64,000 bases of DNA from CAVRCA01 sp963719345 (lineage in GTDB: Bacteria; Pseudomonadota; Alphaproteobacteria; Acetobacterales; Acetobacteraceae): contig CAVRCA010000003.1 in NCBI GenBank assembly GCA_963719345.1, positions 310,001 to 374,000 on the forward strand. The letters are read 5' to 3'. Below, in pieces: positions 29,206-37,643 of this stretch. The translations under genes and the position numbers were made by a program. Positions within the stretch are counted from its first letter, which is position 1, and every line of letters begins with the position of its first letter. A model generated the notes under the pieces. The model saw only the letters and a program-made list of their open reading frames with translations. It was not told where the DNA came from and searched no databases.

Positions 29206-29722
29206 TCAGCGGACCGACGTGATCGCGTTGCGGTTCTGCGCCCAGGCCTCCTCGTTGTCGCCGAGCGCGGTCGGACGGTCCTTGCCGTAGCTGATGGTCG
29301 TGATGCGCTGCGAACTCACGCCGCGCGCCACCAAATAGTCGCGGGCGGAGTTGGCGCGCCGCTGGCCGAGCGCCAGGTTGTATTCCTCGGTCCCGCGATC
29401 GTCGGTGTTGCCGGCGACCTGCACGCCGACCTGCGGGTAGCGGGCGAGCCAACCCGACTGGCGGTCCAGCGTGCCGCGCGCTTCGCCGCTCAGTTGCGAC
29501 GAGTTCGAACGCATAGAGGACGCGGTCGCCGACATTGGCGACGAGGTCCTCCTGGCTCCCCGGCTGCGGTCCGGCGGGCGCGGTCGACGCCCCCGTCCCG
29601 GCCCCGGTGGCGGCGGCGTTGGTATCCGGATTGCTCGAGCAGGCGGCGAGCAGCGCGACGGCAGCGAGCGCGCCGAGGATCTGTGCGTTCATCGAGTGTG
29701 CGTTCATCCGCTGGGCGTTCAT
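29206..29722 (-). CDS. pal: Peptidoglycan-associated lipoprotein Pal, apparently frameshifted by one base
   Basis: Outer-membrane lipoprotein that binds peptidoglycan and TolB. Frame 1 gives a lipoprotein signal with lipobox LLAAC, a Gly/Ala/Thr linker and DLVANVGDRVLYAF. Frame 2 continues NSSQLSGEARGTLDRQ, then the OmpA-like core VAGNTDDRGTEEYNLALGQR, RANSARDYL and NRNAITSVR. Removing one base at 29504-29509 (TTCGAA) joins them into a Pal of about 171 residues. Pal is normally important for envelope integrity, so a sequence error is more likely than a null allele. The start is ambiguous: ATGs at 29722, 29707 and 29692 lie in a 15-bp repeat, and the last gives the tidiest signal peptide. Confidence 0.85.
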
Positions 29723-29870
29723 CGGCTGGCGTCCCTGGTTGGCAAGGCGGTTCGGTCAGGCCGGGCAAGGCGAATCCGGACACGGACGTCCGTTGCAACC
29801 CCCGGTGCGCTTAGCCAAGAGTTCCTCCAACCGTCAAGATTTTGAGAGCTGGCGCTCGCGGGCCGGCGCG

Positions 29871-31280
29871 TCAGGCGGCCAGGGGCGACCAAGCCGGGTC
29901 GGACGCATCGGTCGAGGTCGGGACGACGCGCTCGTTGAAGCCGGTGATGTCGATCGAGACCAGGCGGGAGGAGTAGCCGCCGCCGCGATTGTCGTGCGCC
30001 GCGGTTTCCCGCCAGAACATCAGCACCCGGCCGTTCGGCGCGAAGGTCGGTCCTTCGACCGAGAAACTCTCCGACAGGATGCGCTCGCCCGATCCATCGG
30101 GATGCATGACGCCGATCGAGAAGGTGCCCCCGGCCAGACGGGTAAACGCAATGAGGTCGCCCCGCGGCGACCAGACCGGGGTGGCGTAGCGACCGCGTCC
30201 GAAGCTGATGCGTCGGACGCCGCCGCCGCCGCTGTCCATCAGGTAGAGCTGCTGGTCGCCGCCACGGTCGGAGTTGAACACGATCTGGCCGCCGTCCGGG
30301 CTGTAGCAGGGGCTGGTGTCGATCGCGCCGGAATTGGTCAGCCGCCGCTCGCTCCGGCTGGCGAGATCGACCGCCACGATGTCCGACCCGCCGCCCCGCG
30401 CCACCGACATGATCACGCGATTGCCGTCGGGGCTGAAGCGCGGGGCGAACGTCATTCCATCGAACTCGCCGAGCATCTGCTGACGACCGGAGCCGAGGTC
30501 GAACAGGTACACCCGCGGCCGGTTGCCGGCGTAGCTCATGAACGCGATCTCGTCGCGCGTCGGATGGAAGCGCGGCGTGAGCACCAGGCTGCTGCCATCG
30601 GTCAGGATGCGGTTGTTCTCGCTGTCCTGGTCCATGATGGCGAGCCGCTTGACCCGGCGGTCGCGCGGTCCGGTGCCGGCGACGTAGACGATGCGGGTAT
30701 CGAAGTAGCCCTTCTCGCCGAGCAGCCGCTCGTAGATCACGTCGGCCATGATATGCGCGATGCGCCGCCAGTTGCCGAGGTTGGCGGTATAGGCGGTGCC
30801 CTGGATCTGCTGCTGCGGCAGCACGTCCCACAGGCGGAATTCGACCCGCACGTTGCCGCCGCCGGCGCTCTCGACGCGTCCGGTGACCAGCGCCTGGGCG
30901 CCCACCGCACGCCAGTTCTGGAAGTCCGGCACGTCGCCCGCCGACACCGACTGGATGGCAGCCGCCTGCCCGATCGGGCGGAACAGGCCACTGCGGGCGA
31001 GGTCGTTGCTCACCACTTGCGCGATGTTCTGGCCGAGCTGCGAGGCGTCGCCGCCGCTGCCGGGAAGCACGGGGATCGCAATCGGGATCGGGTCGGTGCG
31101 CGCGCGGTTGACGTCGATCACCGCGCTCTGTCCGCCGGCCGGCGGTGAAGCGGCCTGCGCCCGCGCGCCCGCCGGCGCCGCGAGCATCGCGGCGGTGCCG
31201 GCGAGACCGCCGGCGATCAGGGTGCGCCGGCCGATATGGCCGTTTGGCGCAAGCATCGGCGCAACGTCACGGGTCGTCAT
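29871..31280 (-). CDS. tolB: Tol-Pal system protein TolB
   Basis: A periplasmic beta-propeller that links Pal to the TolQRA motor. The 469-residue protein begins with a signal peptide containing RRTLIAGG, Tat-like, ending around AGARAQA. An N-terminal alpha/beta domain follows (NDLARSGLFRPIG). Then come six propeller blades carrying repeated PRFHPTRDEIAF, PRFSPDGNRVI, CYSPDGGQIVFNSDRGG and PVWSPRGDLIAF motifs. ATG 31280 is preceded by a short spacer after tolA. It is 148 bp upstream of pal. Confidence 0.94.
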   Translation of the reverse strand: MTTRDVAPMLAPNGHIGRRTLIAGGLAGTAAMLAAPAGARAQAASPPAGGQSAVIDVNRARTDPIPIAIPVLPGSGGDASQLGQNIAQVVSNDLARSGLFRPIGQAAAIQSVSAGDVPDFQNWRAVGAQALVTGRVESAGGGNVRVEFRLWDVLPQQQIQGTAYTANLGNWRRIAHIMADVIYERLLGEKGYFDTRIVYVAGTGPRDRRVKRLAIMDQDSENNRILTDGSSLVLTPRFHPTRDEIAFMSYAGNRPRVYLFDLGSGRQQMLGEFDGMTFAPRFSPDGNRVIMSVARGGGSDIVAVDLASRSERRLTNSGAIDTSPCYSPDGGQIVFNSDRGGDQQLYLMDSGGGGVRRISFGRGRYATPVWSPRGDLIAFTRLAGGTFSIGVMHPDGSGERILSESFSVEGPTFAPNGRVLMFWRETAAHDNRGGGYSSRLVSIDITGFNERVVPTSTDASDPAWSPLAA

Positions 31281-31322
31281 AGTCGCATTCTCCCAGAAGC
31301 CATTCCGACCTATTTCCCGGGC

Positions 31323-32294
31323 CTATTCTCCGGGCCGGAACCGGAAGGTCAGCTTTTGCGACCGCCCGATCATGCTGCGCGGCAGCGGCAAGTTGGCGCA
31401 TTGCGCATCCAGCACGGCGCGGCGAGCCCGCTCGGCAAAGGCGCGGAACACCGGGTTGCGCATGCGGTCGAGATCGTCGGGTGCCACATCGGCCATGCGG
31501 GCCACGCCGGCCTCGTCGGTCCGCACGGTCAGCAACACCTGCATCTTGTCGACGTCCTTGGCCCCGGCATCGTAGGTCCAGCAGCGGCGCACTTCCTCGC
31601 CGACCGCCCGCGCGGCGTCGGCGGAGAGCTTGGACGTGTCGTCTCCCTGCGGATTGCCGCCCCCGTTCACCGCCCCGCCCTGCACCGGATTGGTGCGGGC
31701 ACGCGGCGCCTGGGTCTGACGCTGCATGGCGCGCAGGCGCTCCAGGGTGTTCTGCAATTCCCGGCTCTCCCGCGCGGGGTTCTTGGTCGGGTTCGGCTGC
31801 GAGGTGTGGCTGGGCGGTGCCGGAGGCGGCGGCACCGGCGGCGGCGGCGCGGGCGTGGGCGGCGCCGGCTTGGGTGGAGCAGGAGCCGGCGGGCTCGGCC
31901 GCGGCGGCGGCGCGGGCGTGGGTGGCGCCGGTTCCTGGGCCCGGGGAGGCGGCGGGGGCGCAGGGATCGGCGGCGCCGGTGGGACGGGACTGGGCGGCGG
32001 GGGCGGGGGTGGTGGCGGCGGCGGGGGTGGCGGCGGCTCCGGCGGCTCGGGCTTGGGCGGTTCGGGGGATGGCTGTTCGGCCGGCGCCGGCGTGCTCGAA
32101 GGCGCCGCGACCGGTGCGGGCGTGTCGGCCCGCCGCGTATTCGGCGACTCGCCCTCGAACACCATGGCGACGGCCTGCTCGGGCGGCTCCTCCGGCGCGC
32201 GAACAAACGGCAGGCCGATCAGCAGCACGAGCGCAAGCGAGACGTGGACGGCGATCGAGACGGCAGCGCCCCGTCGCAGATCGCGGTTCATCAA
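31323..32294 (-). CDS. tolA: TolA/TonB-like energy-transducing protein
   Basis: The inner-membrane anchor that spans the periplasm in the Tol machine. The 323-residue protein has one N-terminal transmembrane helix (about 12-30, AVSIAVHVSLALVLLIGL). An extreme Pro-rich region (about 58-165, including a run of 15 Pro) takes the place of the usual helical TolA domain II. A C-terminal globular domain of about 110 residues has a CW and a second Cys, as in TolA domain III. Order tolQ-tolR-tolA-tolB supports TolA rather than TonB. ATG 32294 is followed directly by a second ATG. Confidence 0.88.
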   Translation of the reverse strand: MMNRDLRRGAAVSIAVHVSLALVLLIGLPFVRAPEEPPEQAVAMVFEGESPNTRRADTPAPVAAPSSTPAPAEQPSPEPPKPEPPEPPPPPPPPPPPPPPPSPVPPAPPIPAPPPPPRAQEPAPPTPAPPPRPSPPAPAPPKPAPPTPAPPPPVPPPPAPPSHTSQPNPTKNPARESRELQNTLERLRAMQRQTQAPRARTNPVQGGAVNGGGNPQGDDTSKLSADAARAVGEEVRRCWTYDAGAKDVDKMQVLLTVRTDEAGVARMADVAPDDLDRMRNPVFRAFAERARRAVLDAQCANLPLPRSMIGRSQKLTFRFRPGE

Positions 32295-32312
32295 TGCGCG
32301 GACGGCCCGAAA

Positions 32313-32900
32313 TCAGCCACGCCCCGGCGTGCGCGGGACCGCCGGGGCAGCACGCGCGGGAGAGTTGCTGGCCGGCGGCGTGGCGACGCCCGGGGCTCCC
32401 GGAGCGGCGGCCGGTCCGGCCTTGGTAGGCGCCGGCGAAGCGGCGGGTGCCGGCGCCGTGGCGGGGACCGTGGAGGGCTGCTCGGCCAGCAGCGCCACTT
32501 TGGTAAAGCCGCCCTGGGTGATGGTGCCCATTACTTCCATGATGCGGCCGTAGGTGATCCCCTTGTCACCGCGCACGAAGATGCGTCGCTCGGCGTTGTT
32601 CTGCGCAATCGCCTGCAGCTTGGCGACCAACTGCTCCAGCGGCAGCTCCTGATCCTGGAGGAAAATCTTGCCCTCGGCGTTGACCGAAACGGTCAGCGGC
32701 TCGCTGTCGGAATTGAGCGGCTGGGCGGAGGTTTTCGGCAGATCGACCGGCACGCCGGAGGTCATCAGCGGCGCGGTGACCATGAAGATGATCAGCAACA
32801 CCAGCATCACATCGACCAGCGGCGTGACGTTGATCTCGGAGAGCGGACGGTAACGCCCGCGGCCGGCGGGCTTGGAGCCGCTGTTGAGGTAGCCTGCCAT
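32313..32900 (-). CDS. tolR: ExbD/TolR family protein
   Basis: A stator-complex subunit that couples the proton motive force to TolA. The 195-residue protein has the ExbD/TolR N-terminus SEINVTPLVDVMLVLLIIFM with the essential transmembrane Asp. A periplasmic domain follows (RIFVRGDKGITYGRIMEVM). The last 55 residues are Ala/Pro-rich, an extension beyond the usual length of about 140. ATG 32900 lies 22 bp from the tolQ stop. Confidence 0.93.
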   Translation of the reverse strand: MAGYLNSGSKPAGRGRYRPLSEINVTPLVDVMLVLLIIFMVTAPLMTSGVPVDLPKTSAQPLNSDSEPLTVSVNAEGKIFLQDQELPLEQLVAKLQAIAQNNAERRIFVRGDKGITYGRIMEVMGTITQGGFTKVALLAEQPSTVPATAPAPAASPAPTKAGPAAAPGAPGVATPPASNSPARAAPAVPRTPGRG

Positions 32901-32922
32901 GGTCAGCGCACGCCCTCGGTTC

Positions 32923-33642
32923 TCACGCCGGACGCTCCTCGCTCTGGCGCGACAGGATGGCGCCGAACTCGGCCCCGAACCCCTCCAGCCGGGCGGCGTA
33001 GCGCGCCAGGTCGGTGCTGATCTTGTTGTAGGCGAGCACCGCCGGGATCGCCGCGACCAGGCCGATCGCGGTCGCGAACAGCGCTTCCGCGATGCCAGGC
33101 GCGACCACGGCGAGATTGGTGTTGTGCATGGCGGCGATCGCCGAGAAGCTGTGCATGATGCCCCAGACGGTGCCGAACAGGCCGATGAACGGCGCGGTGG
33201 AGCCGACGGAGGCAAGGAAAATCATCCACCGCTCCAGCCGCTCCATCTCGCGCTGGATGGTGACGCTGATGGCGCGGTCGATCCGCTCGCGCACCCCGGA
33301 CCGGCTGACATCGGCGCCGGCGACGCGGGTCGTGCGTCGCCACTCGCTCATCGCGGCGCCGAACACGGCGGCCATCGGATTGCTCGGCCTCGCACCCTGC
33401 TGATCGTGCAGCTCGTCCAGGCTGCCGCCCGACCAGAAGCGGTCCTCGAAACCGTCCGCCTCGCGGTTGACGCGGCGCAGGCTGGACCATTTCTCGAACA
33501 CGATCGCCCACACCCAGACGCTCGCGACCAGGAGCGCGAGCATCACCAGCTTCACGACGATGTCGGCCTGCAGGAACAGGTTCCACAACGACAGGTCGCC
33601 ACCCGCTCCGCCCAGGTTCACCGCATCGACAGCCCGATCCAC
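32923..33642 (-). CDS. tolQ: TolQ proton-channel protein
   Basis: A MotA/TolQ/ExbB family membrane protein of 239 residues with three helices: about 27-50 (VVKLVMLALLVASVWVWAIV), about 140-160 (FIGLFGTVWGIMHSF) and about 175-200 (ALFATAIGLVAAIPAVLAYN). With TolR it forms the proton-driven motor for TolA. GTG 33642 starts a few bases after the ybgC stop; an in-frame GTG shortly downstream is possible. ybgC-tolQ-tolR-tolA-tolB-pal-cpoB is uninterrupted. Confidence 0.94.
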   Translation of the reverse strand: MDRAVDAVNLGGAGGDLSLWNLFLQADIVVKLVMLALLVASVWVWAIVFEKWSSLRRVNREADGFEDRFWSGGSLDELHDQQGARPSNPMAAVFGAAMSEWRRTTRVAGADVSRSGVRERIDRAISVTIQREMERLERWMIFLASVGSTAPFIGLFGTVWGIMHSFSAIAAMHNTNLAVVAPGIAEALFATAIGLVAAIPAVLAYNKISTDLARYAARLEGFGAEFGAILSRQSEERPA

Positions 33643-33645
33643 TCG

Positions 33646-34107
33646 CTAACCCCCGCTCTGTCTCATCGCCAGCAGCCGGTCCCGCCAGAGGGAAGGCAGC
33701 CGCATGGGCCGGTCCTCGCCCGGACGAACGCAGGCCAGCCGCAGCTCGGCCGCGACCAGTCTCTCGTCCTCTCCCGCGCGCCGGAACTCCTGACGCAGGA
33801 TGACCGACGCACCGCCGACCTGCACCGGCGCGGTCAGCACCACCAGCGAATCGTCGAGCCGGGCCGGACGGAGATAGTCCAGTTTGGCCTGCCGCACCAC
33901 GAGCATGAGATTAAACCGCGCGACCAGTTCGGCATGTGGGATGCCCGCCTCGCGCAGCGCCTCGGTGCGGGCGCGCTCGGCCAGACGGAGGTAGTTGGCG
34001 TGATAGACGATGCCGCCCGCATCGGTATCCTCATAGAATAGTAGATGCGAACCGGATAGCGGTGGACGGCTGCCCAGCTCATGGCGCGAGCATGACCGTT
34101 TGGTCAT
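33646..34107 (-). CDS. ybgC: Tol-Pal-associated acyl-CoA thioesterase YbgC
   Basis: A hot-dog-fold thioesterase of 153 residues. The 4-hydroxybenzoyl-CoA thioesterase signature FYEDTDAGGIVYHANYL contains the catalytic Asp. ERARTEALREAGI follows on the central helix. ATG 34107 lies in a short divergent region shared with the dioxygenase gene. It is the first gene of the Tol-Pal operon, so the operon promoter should lie in 34108-34196. Confidence 0.92.
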   Translation of the reverse strand: MTKRSCSRHELGSRPPLSGSHLLFYEDTDAGGIVYHANYLRLAERARTEALREAGIPHAELVARFNLMLVVRQAKLDYLRPARLDDSLVVLTAPVQVGGASVILRQEFRRAGEDERLVAAELRLACVRPGEDRPMRLPSLWRDRLLAMRQSGG

Positions 34108-34196
34108 TGTCGGCTGTTCCGGGCGCCTGCCCGACCCCGGGGTTTTCCGCCGGACCGTTCACGGTAAGATCCATCTTCAGGAGAAAGGGAACCGGG

Positions 34197-35039
34197 ATGC
34201 GCAACGTACCCTTCGAGGTGAAGCCAATCGCCGGCGCGCTGGGGGCCGAAATCCTCGGCCTGCGAATCGGCGACGAACTGCCCGAGGCGACGATCGCCGC
34301 CATCCGACAGGCGCTGCTCGATCACTGCGTCATTTTCTTCCGGGACCAGCACGATCTGCCGAACGACCGCTTCCTCGCCTTTGCCAAACAATTCGGCGAG
34401 ACGGTGGAGTACCCTTTCGTCAAAGGGGTGGACGGCTTCCCCGAAATCATCACCGTGGCGAAGCTCGAGCACGAGACGGTTAATTTTGGCGGAGTGTGGC
34501 ATTCCGACACCACCTATCTCGAGCAGCCGCCGATGGCGACCCTGCTGGCTGCGCGCGAGTTGCCGCCCTACGGCGGCGATACGCTGTTCGCCAACCAGTA
34601 TCTGGCGTACGAAACCCTCTCGCCCGGCCTGCGGGCGCTGCTCGACGGATTGCGAGGGGTGAGCGATTCCGGCAAGGCCGACGTCACCCGCACACGCGAG
34701 GACCGCGTCAAATCCGACGGCACGGCGACCGCCAAGCGCGCGTTGCAGGCCGAGCACCCGGTGGTGCGCACCCACCCGGAGACCGGACGCCGCGCGCTCT
34801 ACGTCAACACGGCCCACACGGCGCGCTTCGCGGAGATGACCGCTGAAGAGAGCGCGGGGCTGCTCGACTACCTGTACCGCCACCAGACCCGGCCGGAGTT
34901 CACCTGCCGATTTAGCTGGAAGCCAGGCTCGGTGGCGTTCTGGGACAACCGCTGCGCCCAGCACAACCCAATCAACGACTATCACGGGTTCCGCCGGGTG
35001 ATGAACCGGATCACCCTTGCGGGTGACCGGCCACACTGA
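34197..35039 (+). CDS. TauD/TfdA family Fe(II)/2-oxoglutarate dioxygenase
   Basis: A 280-residue non-heme iron dioxygenase. The metal triad is visible as His102 and Asp104 in WHSDTTY and His256 in CAQHNPIND, and a C-terminal Arg (MNRITLAG, residue 271) should bind 2-oxoglutarate. The family acts on taurine, aryloxyacetates, alkyl sulfates and similar substrates. AGGAGA lies about 12 bp before the ATG at 34197. No sulfonate transporter is adjacent, so the substrate is open. It is divergent from the Tol-Pal operon. Confidence 0.9.
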   Translation: MRNVPFEVKPIAGALGAEILGLRIGDELPEATIAAIRQALLDHCVIFFRDQHDLPNDRFLAFAKQFGETVEYPFVKGVDGFPEIITVAKLEHETVNFGGVWHSDTTYLEQPPMATLLAARELPPYGGDTLFANQYLAYETLSPGLRALLDGLRGVSDSGKADVTRTREDRVKSDGTATAKRALQAEHPVVRTHPETGRRALYVNTAHTARFAEMTAEESAGLLDYLYRHQTRPEFTCRFSWKPGSVAFWDNRCAQHNPINDYHGFRRVMNRITLAGDRPH

Positions 35040-35063
35040 ACCGGCGAAACCCCGAGTAGTCGG

Positions 35064-35657
35064 TCAGAAGCGACGCTCGTAGACGGTTATCACGTCGCCA
35101 GGCTGGACCGGGGTTTCCCGTTGAGCCCTGCCCTCCTGGGTCTTTTCGTCGCTGGTCCGCACGATCGAGAACGCGTTCTCCACCGCCCGATAGGTGAAGC
35201 CGCCGGCGACCGCCACGGCGGTCACCACCGTCATCCCGGGCTGGTACGGGTACTGGCCGGGACGGGTGACCTCGCCGAGGATGAAGACCGGGCGATAGCT
35301 GGTGACCTCGACCGTGACGCTCGGGTTCTTGAACAGATTGGCCCGACGCAGCGCCGCCGCCGTCGCCTGCTCGAACTCCGGCGCGGTCAGCCCTGCCGCG
35401 TGGATGGTGCCGACCAGGGGGAGAGCGACATCGCCGGTGGCGCTGACCCGGAACTCGCCTGTCAGCTGCTCCTCCCCGAAGGTGATGATCCGCAGCTGGT
35501 CACCTGGGCCAAACCGATAGTCCCGCAAGGGCGTATCGGCAATCGGCGGTAGCCGACTCGGCGGCCCGCTGCACGCGGCCGGCAGGACAAGCAATCCGAT
35601 CAAAAGGGTCGAGAGAAATGCGCGTGTCAAGCGCCGTACGCCTCTCGGTATCCGCAC
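35064..35657 (-). CDS. Polysaccharide export lipoprotein (Wza/ExoF-like, Poly_export and SLBB)
   Basis: A short outer-membrane polysaccharide export protein. The signal peptide ends in lipobox LPAAC. The Poly_export domain follows (YRFGPGDQLRIITFGEEQL then VSATGDVALPLVGTI), then one SLBB domain (PVFILGEVTRPGQYPYQPGM). It ends VQPGDVITVYERRF. At about 197 residues it is much shorter than Wza (about 380), as in many alphaproteobacterial homologues. The start is uncertain: GTG 35657 or TTG 35630 both give a signal peptide. It is divergent from a barrel gene, so the two may share control. Confidence 0.85.
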   Translation of the reverse strand: MRIPRGVRRLTRAFLSTLLIGLLVLPAACSGPPSRLPPIADTPLRDYRFGPGDQLRIITFGEEQLTGEFRVSATGDVALPLVGTIHAAGLTAPEFEQATAAALRRANLFKNPSVTVEVTSYRPVFILGEVTRPGQYPYQPGMTVVTAVAVAGGFTYRAVENAFSIVRTSDEKTQEGRAQRETPVQPGDVITVYERRF

Positions 35658-35754
35658 TTCTGCGCCGCGGGGAGCGAGGCAGGCCGTCTCAGCTCTTGCC
35701 AGCAAGGCATTACTCCTTCAGTCATATTACCGACAGCGGCAACGGATAAGGCTT

Positions 35755-37137
35755 TTGAGAACACGTGCAATAGCCATTTACTCTGCCCGTTTCCAGTGCA
35801 GGGGTGCGGCGGACCTTGAGCGGCGGCAAACCGTCGGGCCCAGACTGCTCGGACTGCTCGCCCTGGCAGGCGCGACGGTGGCAGGCTCCACCTCTTCGCA
35901 CGCGCAGTATATCAGCAGCTACTTTCCTTCTACCGTGCCGGGATATGTGCCGGAAGCGTCGGTCGCCGTCACCGAGAGACCGCGCCCGCTCTACGATCCG
36001 CAGGGCGTCCGGGTGGAGGATTTCATCTTCCGGCCGTCAATCGAGGAGTCGGTCGGCTACAACTCGAATGTCGCCGGCTTCCCGGGAGCCAAGGGCAGCA
36101 GCCTGGTCCGCACGACCCCGTCGCTCACCGCCAACTCCGACTGGTCGCGCAACCAGTTTGGCGCCTCCATCTCGGTCGATGATTTCCGCTATCTTGACCA
36201 GCCGCGGCAGAGTTTCACCAACTGGAGCGCCGCTATCGGCGGCGGGTACACGATCGGGCGGCACGACCTTGTGGTCGCCTACTCCCACCTGTTCCTGCAC
36301 CAGACCGCGTCGACGATCGGCGCCGTCGCTTCGACCACCCCGTCATCGCTTTCGGTCGACGACCTGCGGACCGAGTACACGTTCGAGGCGGGGCGGTTCA
36401 CCTTCACGCCGCGTCTCGACCTGCAGGACTACGATTTCGGTCCTGCCAATATCGGAGGCATCACGACCAGCCAAGCGTATCAGAACCGGGTGGTTCTGAC
36501 GGGCGGGGTAGAGACGCACTACATGCTGACCGATCAGCGAAGCCTGGTACTGGTCGTCGAGGGCATCGACTCGCATTACACCAAGCCTGCCTTTGGGCAG
36601 CCGACCAACAACTCGAACAGCCTTCTGGTCCTGGGCGGGATCGACTACCCGGCCAGCGGGAACTGGCGCTATCGGTTGCTGGTCGGGGTAGAGGCGCGCG
36701 CATTCGCATCCACGGCCTACCCCAATCGGGCCGCCCCGATTGCCGAGGCAAGCGTGATCTGGACCCCGACCGCCCTCACCACGCTCACCGGGTCGCTGGC
36801 CCGCACCATCGAGGATCCAGCAGCCGCCGGCAGCAGCGGCTACAACTACACCAATATCCGCTTCGTCGTTGACCACGAGTACCTGCGGAACGTCCTTCTG
36901 GAGGGCCGGGCAGGCTATGAACGAGCCGACTACCTGCAGGGCGGCAACACGCAATCAGCATTCACGGTCGGCGCCGGAGTGCAATGGTTGCTGAACCGGA
37001 ACTTTCGCCTGGGGCTCAACTACGATTACACCAGCCAGACGGGCAACAGCATCGCCTCGACCGGGACGGCGAGCTCGACTGTCAGCGGCAACTTCGACCG
37101 CAATCTGTTCCTGCTGACCCTCCGCGCCAGCCTGTAA
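35755..37137 (+). CDS. Outer-membrane beta-barrel protein (BBP2_2 / exopolysaccharide-associated)
   Basis: A 460-residue protein with a long N-terminal signal region (PRLLGLLALAGATVAGS then SHAQ) and an extended N-terminal segment. About 16 alternating aromatic beta strands follow, ending in FLLTLRASL, a typical outer-membrane C-terminus apart from a final Leu. It matches the outer-membrane beta-barrel family often found next to Wza-like genes and PEP-CTERM/exopolysaccharide loci. It probably forms a pore or a secretion barrel for a surface glycan; this is inferred. TTG 35755 follows AAGG; there is no better start. Confidence 0.75.
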   Translation: MRTRAIAIYSARFQCRGAADLERRQTVGPRLLGLLALAGATVAGSTSSHAQYISSYFPSTVPGYVPEASVAVTERPRPLYDPQGVRVEDFIFRPSIEESVGYNSNVAGFPGAKGSSLVRTTPSLTANSDWSRNQFGASISVDDFRYLDQPRQSFTNWSAAIGGGYTIGRHDLVVAYSHLFLHQTASTIGAVASTTPSSLSVDDLRTEYTFEAGRFTFTPRLDLQDYDFGPANIGGITTSQAYQNRVVLTGGVETHYMLTDQRSLVLVVEGIDSHYTKPAFGQPTNNSNSLLVLGGIDYPASGNWRYRLLVGVEARAFASTAYPNRAAPIAEASVIWTPTALTTLTGSLARTIEDPAAAGSSGYNYTNIRFVVDHEYLRNVLLEGRAGYERADYLQGGNTQSAFTVGAGVQWLLNRNFRLGLNYDYTSQTGNSIASTGTASSTVSGNFDRNLFLLTLRASL

Positions 37138-37140
37138 GCT

Positions 37141-37187
37141 GGGCGTGCCTCCCGACCGCGGTCTCGACGGGACGACGGCGCACGCCC
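37141..37187 (+). terminator. Possible stem-loop after the outer-membrane barrel gene
   Basis: GGGCGTGC at 37141-37148 pairs perfectly with GCACGCCC at 37180-37187, and an inner CCCG/CGGG pair (37151-37154 with 37168-37171) shortens the loop. It begins 4 bp after the stop codon. No T-run follows, so it is at best a weak intrinsic terminator or an mRNA-end structure. Confidence 0.3.
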
Positions 37188-37398
37188 GACAGTAGCTTCC
37201 CAGTAATGAGCGGCGGCCGCGAGCCAGTCGACGCCAAGCGCGGGCTCGGTCAGCGATCCAAAATTGCCCCGGCCGGATGTCTTTGACGGTCACGTTTTCG
37301 TTCTCTTGCTGAGACTTCGTCGCGAGAAGAGGGACTTGCCCGTCTTCGGTCCTTCCAGGCGAGCGGTTTTCGCGCCCCGATAATCCAAATTTGCTCAT

Positions 37399-37414
37399 AT
37401 CACAAAATAGTGAT
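37399..37414. promoter_or_regulatory. Palindromic site ATCAC-N6-GTGAT, possible operator
   Basis: A perfect 5-bp inverted repeat with a 6-bp AT-rich spacer, in the AT-rich region 230 bp upstream of the acyltransferase gene. The spacing fits a dimeric helix-turn-helix regulator. No known consensus is matched with confidence. Confidence 0.3.
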
Positions 37415-37643
37415 GGACTTGGATGGCCGGGCCAGTTAAACAAAACGTGATGAGCATGGATCGGTCGCTTGCCGGGCCGAGCGGCAGGAGATGTAGACGA
37501 GAACAGTATAGTTCAAGCTCGGCGCCACCACTGAGTTCTACTACTCGCCTGATATCCTTTCTTCTATTGCGATTTGTTGTCCGATAACTTCTTTTTTCTT
37601 CTGTTGTCTGATTCAAGACGCTTTATACCTGGGAACCATTACG

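Larger units (their letters stand above)
37138..37643. other. 506-bp AT-richer intergenic region upstream of the acyltransferase gene
   Basis: The only long gene-free stretch that is visibly AT-richer than its surroundings. It contains a possible stem-loop just after the barrel gene, a 16-bp palindrome near 37399 and T-rich tracts close to 37590-37605. Short frames on both strands have no coding character. It most likely holds the promoter and operator sites of the acyltransferase gene. Confidence 0.5.

Noticed and set aside
37395..37616. A 73-codon frame on the minus strand in the AT-rich intergenic region
   Set aside because: It has no ribosome-binding site, no family pattern and unusual composition; it is more likely promoter DNA.
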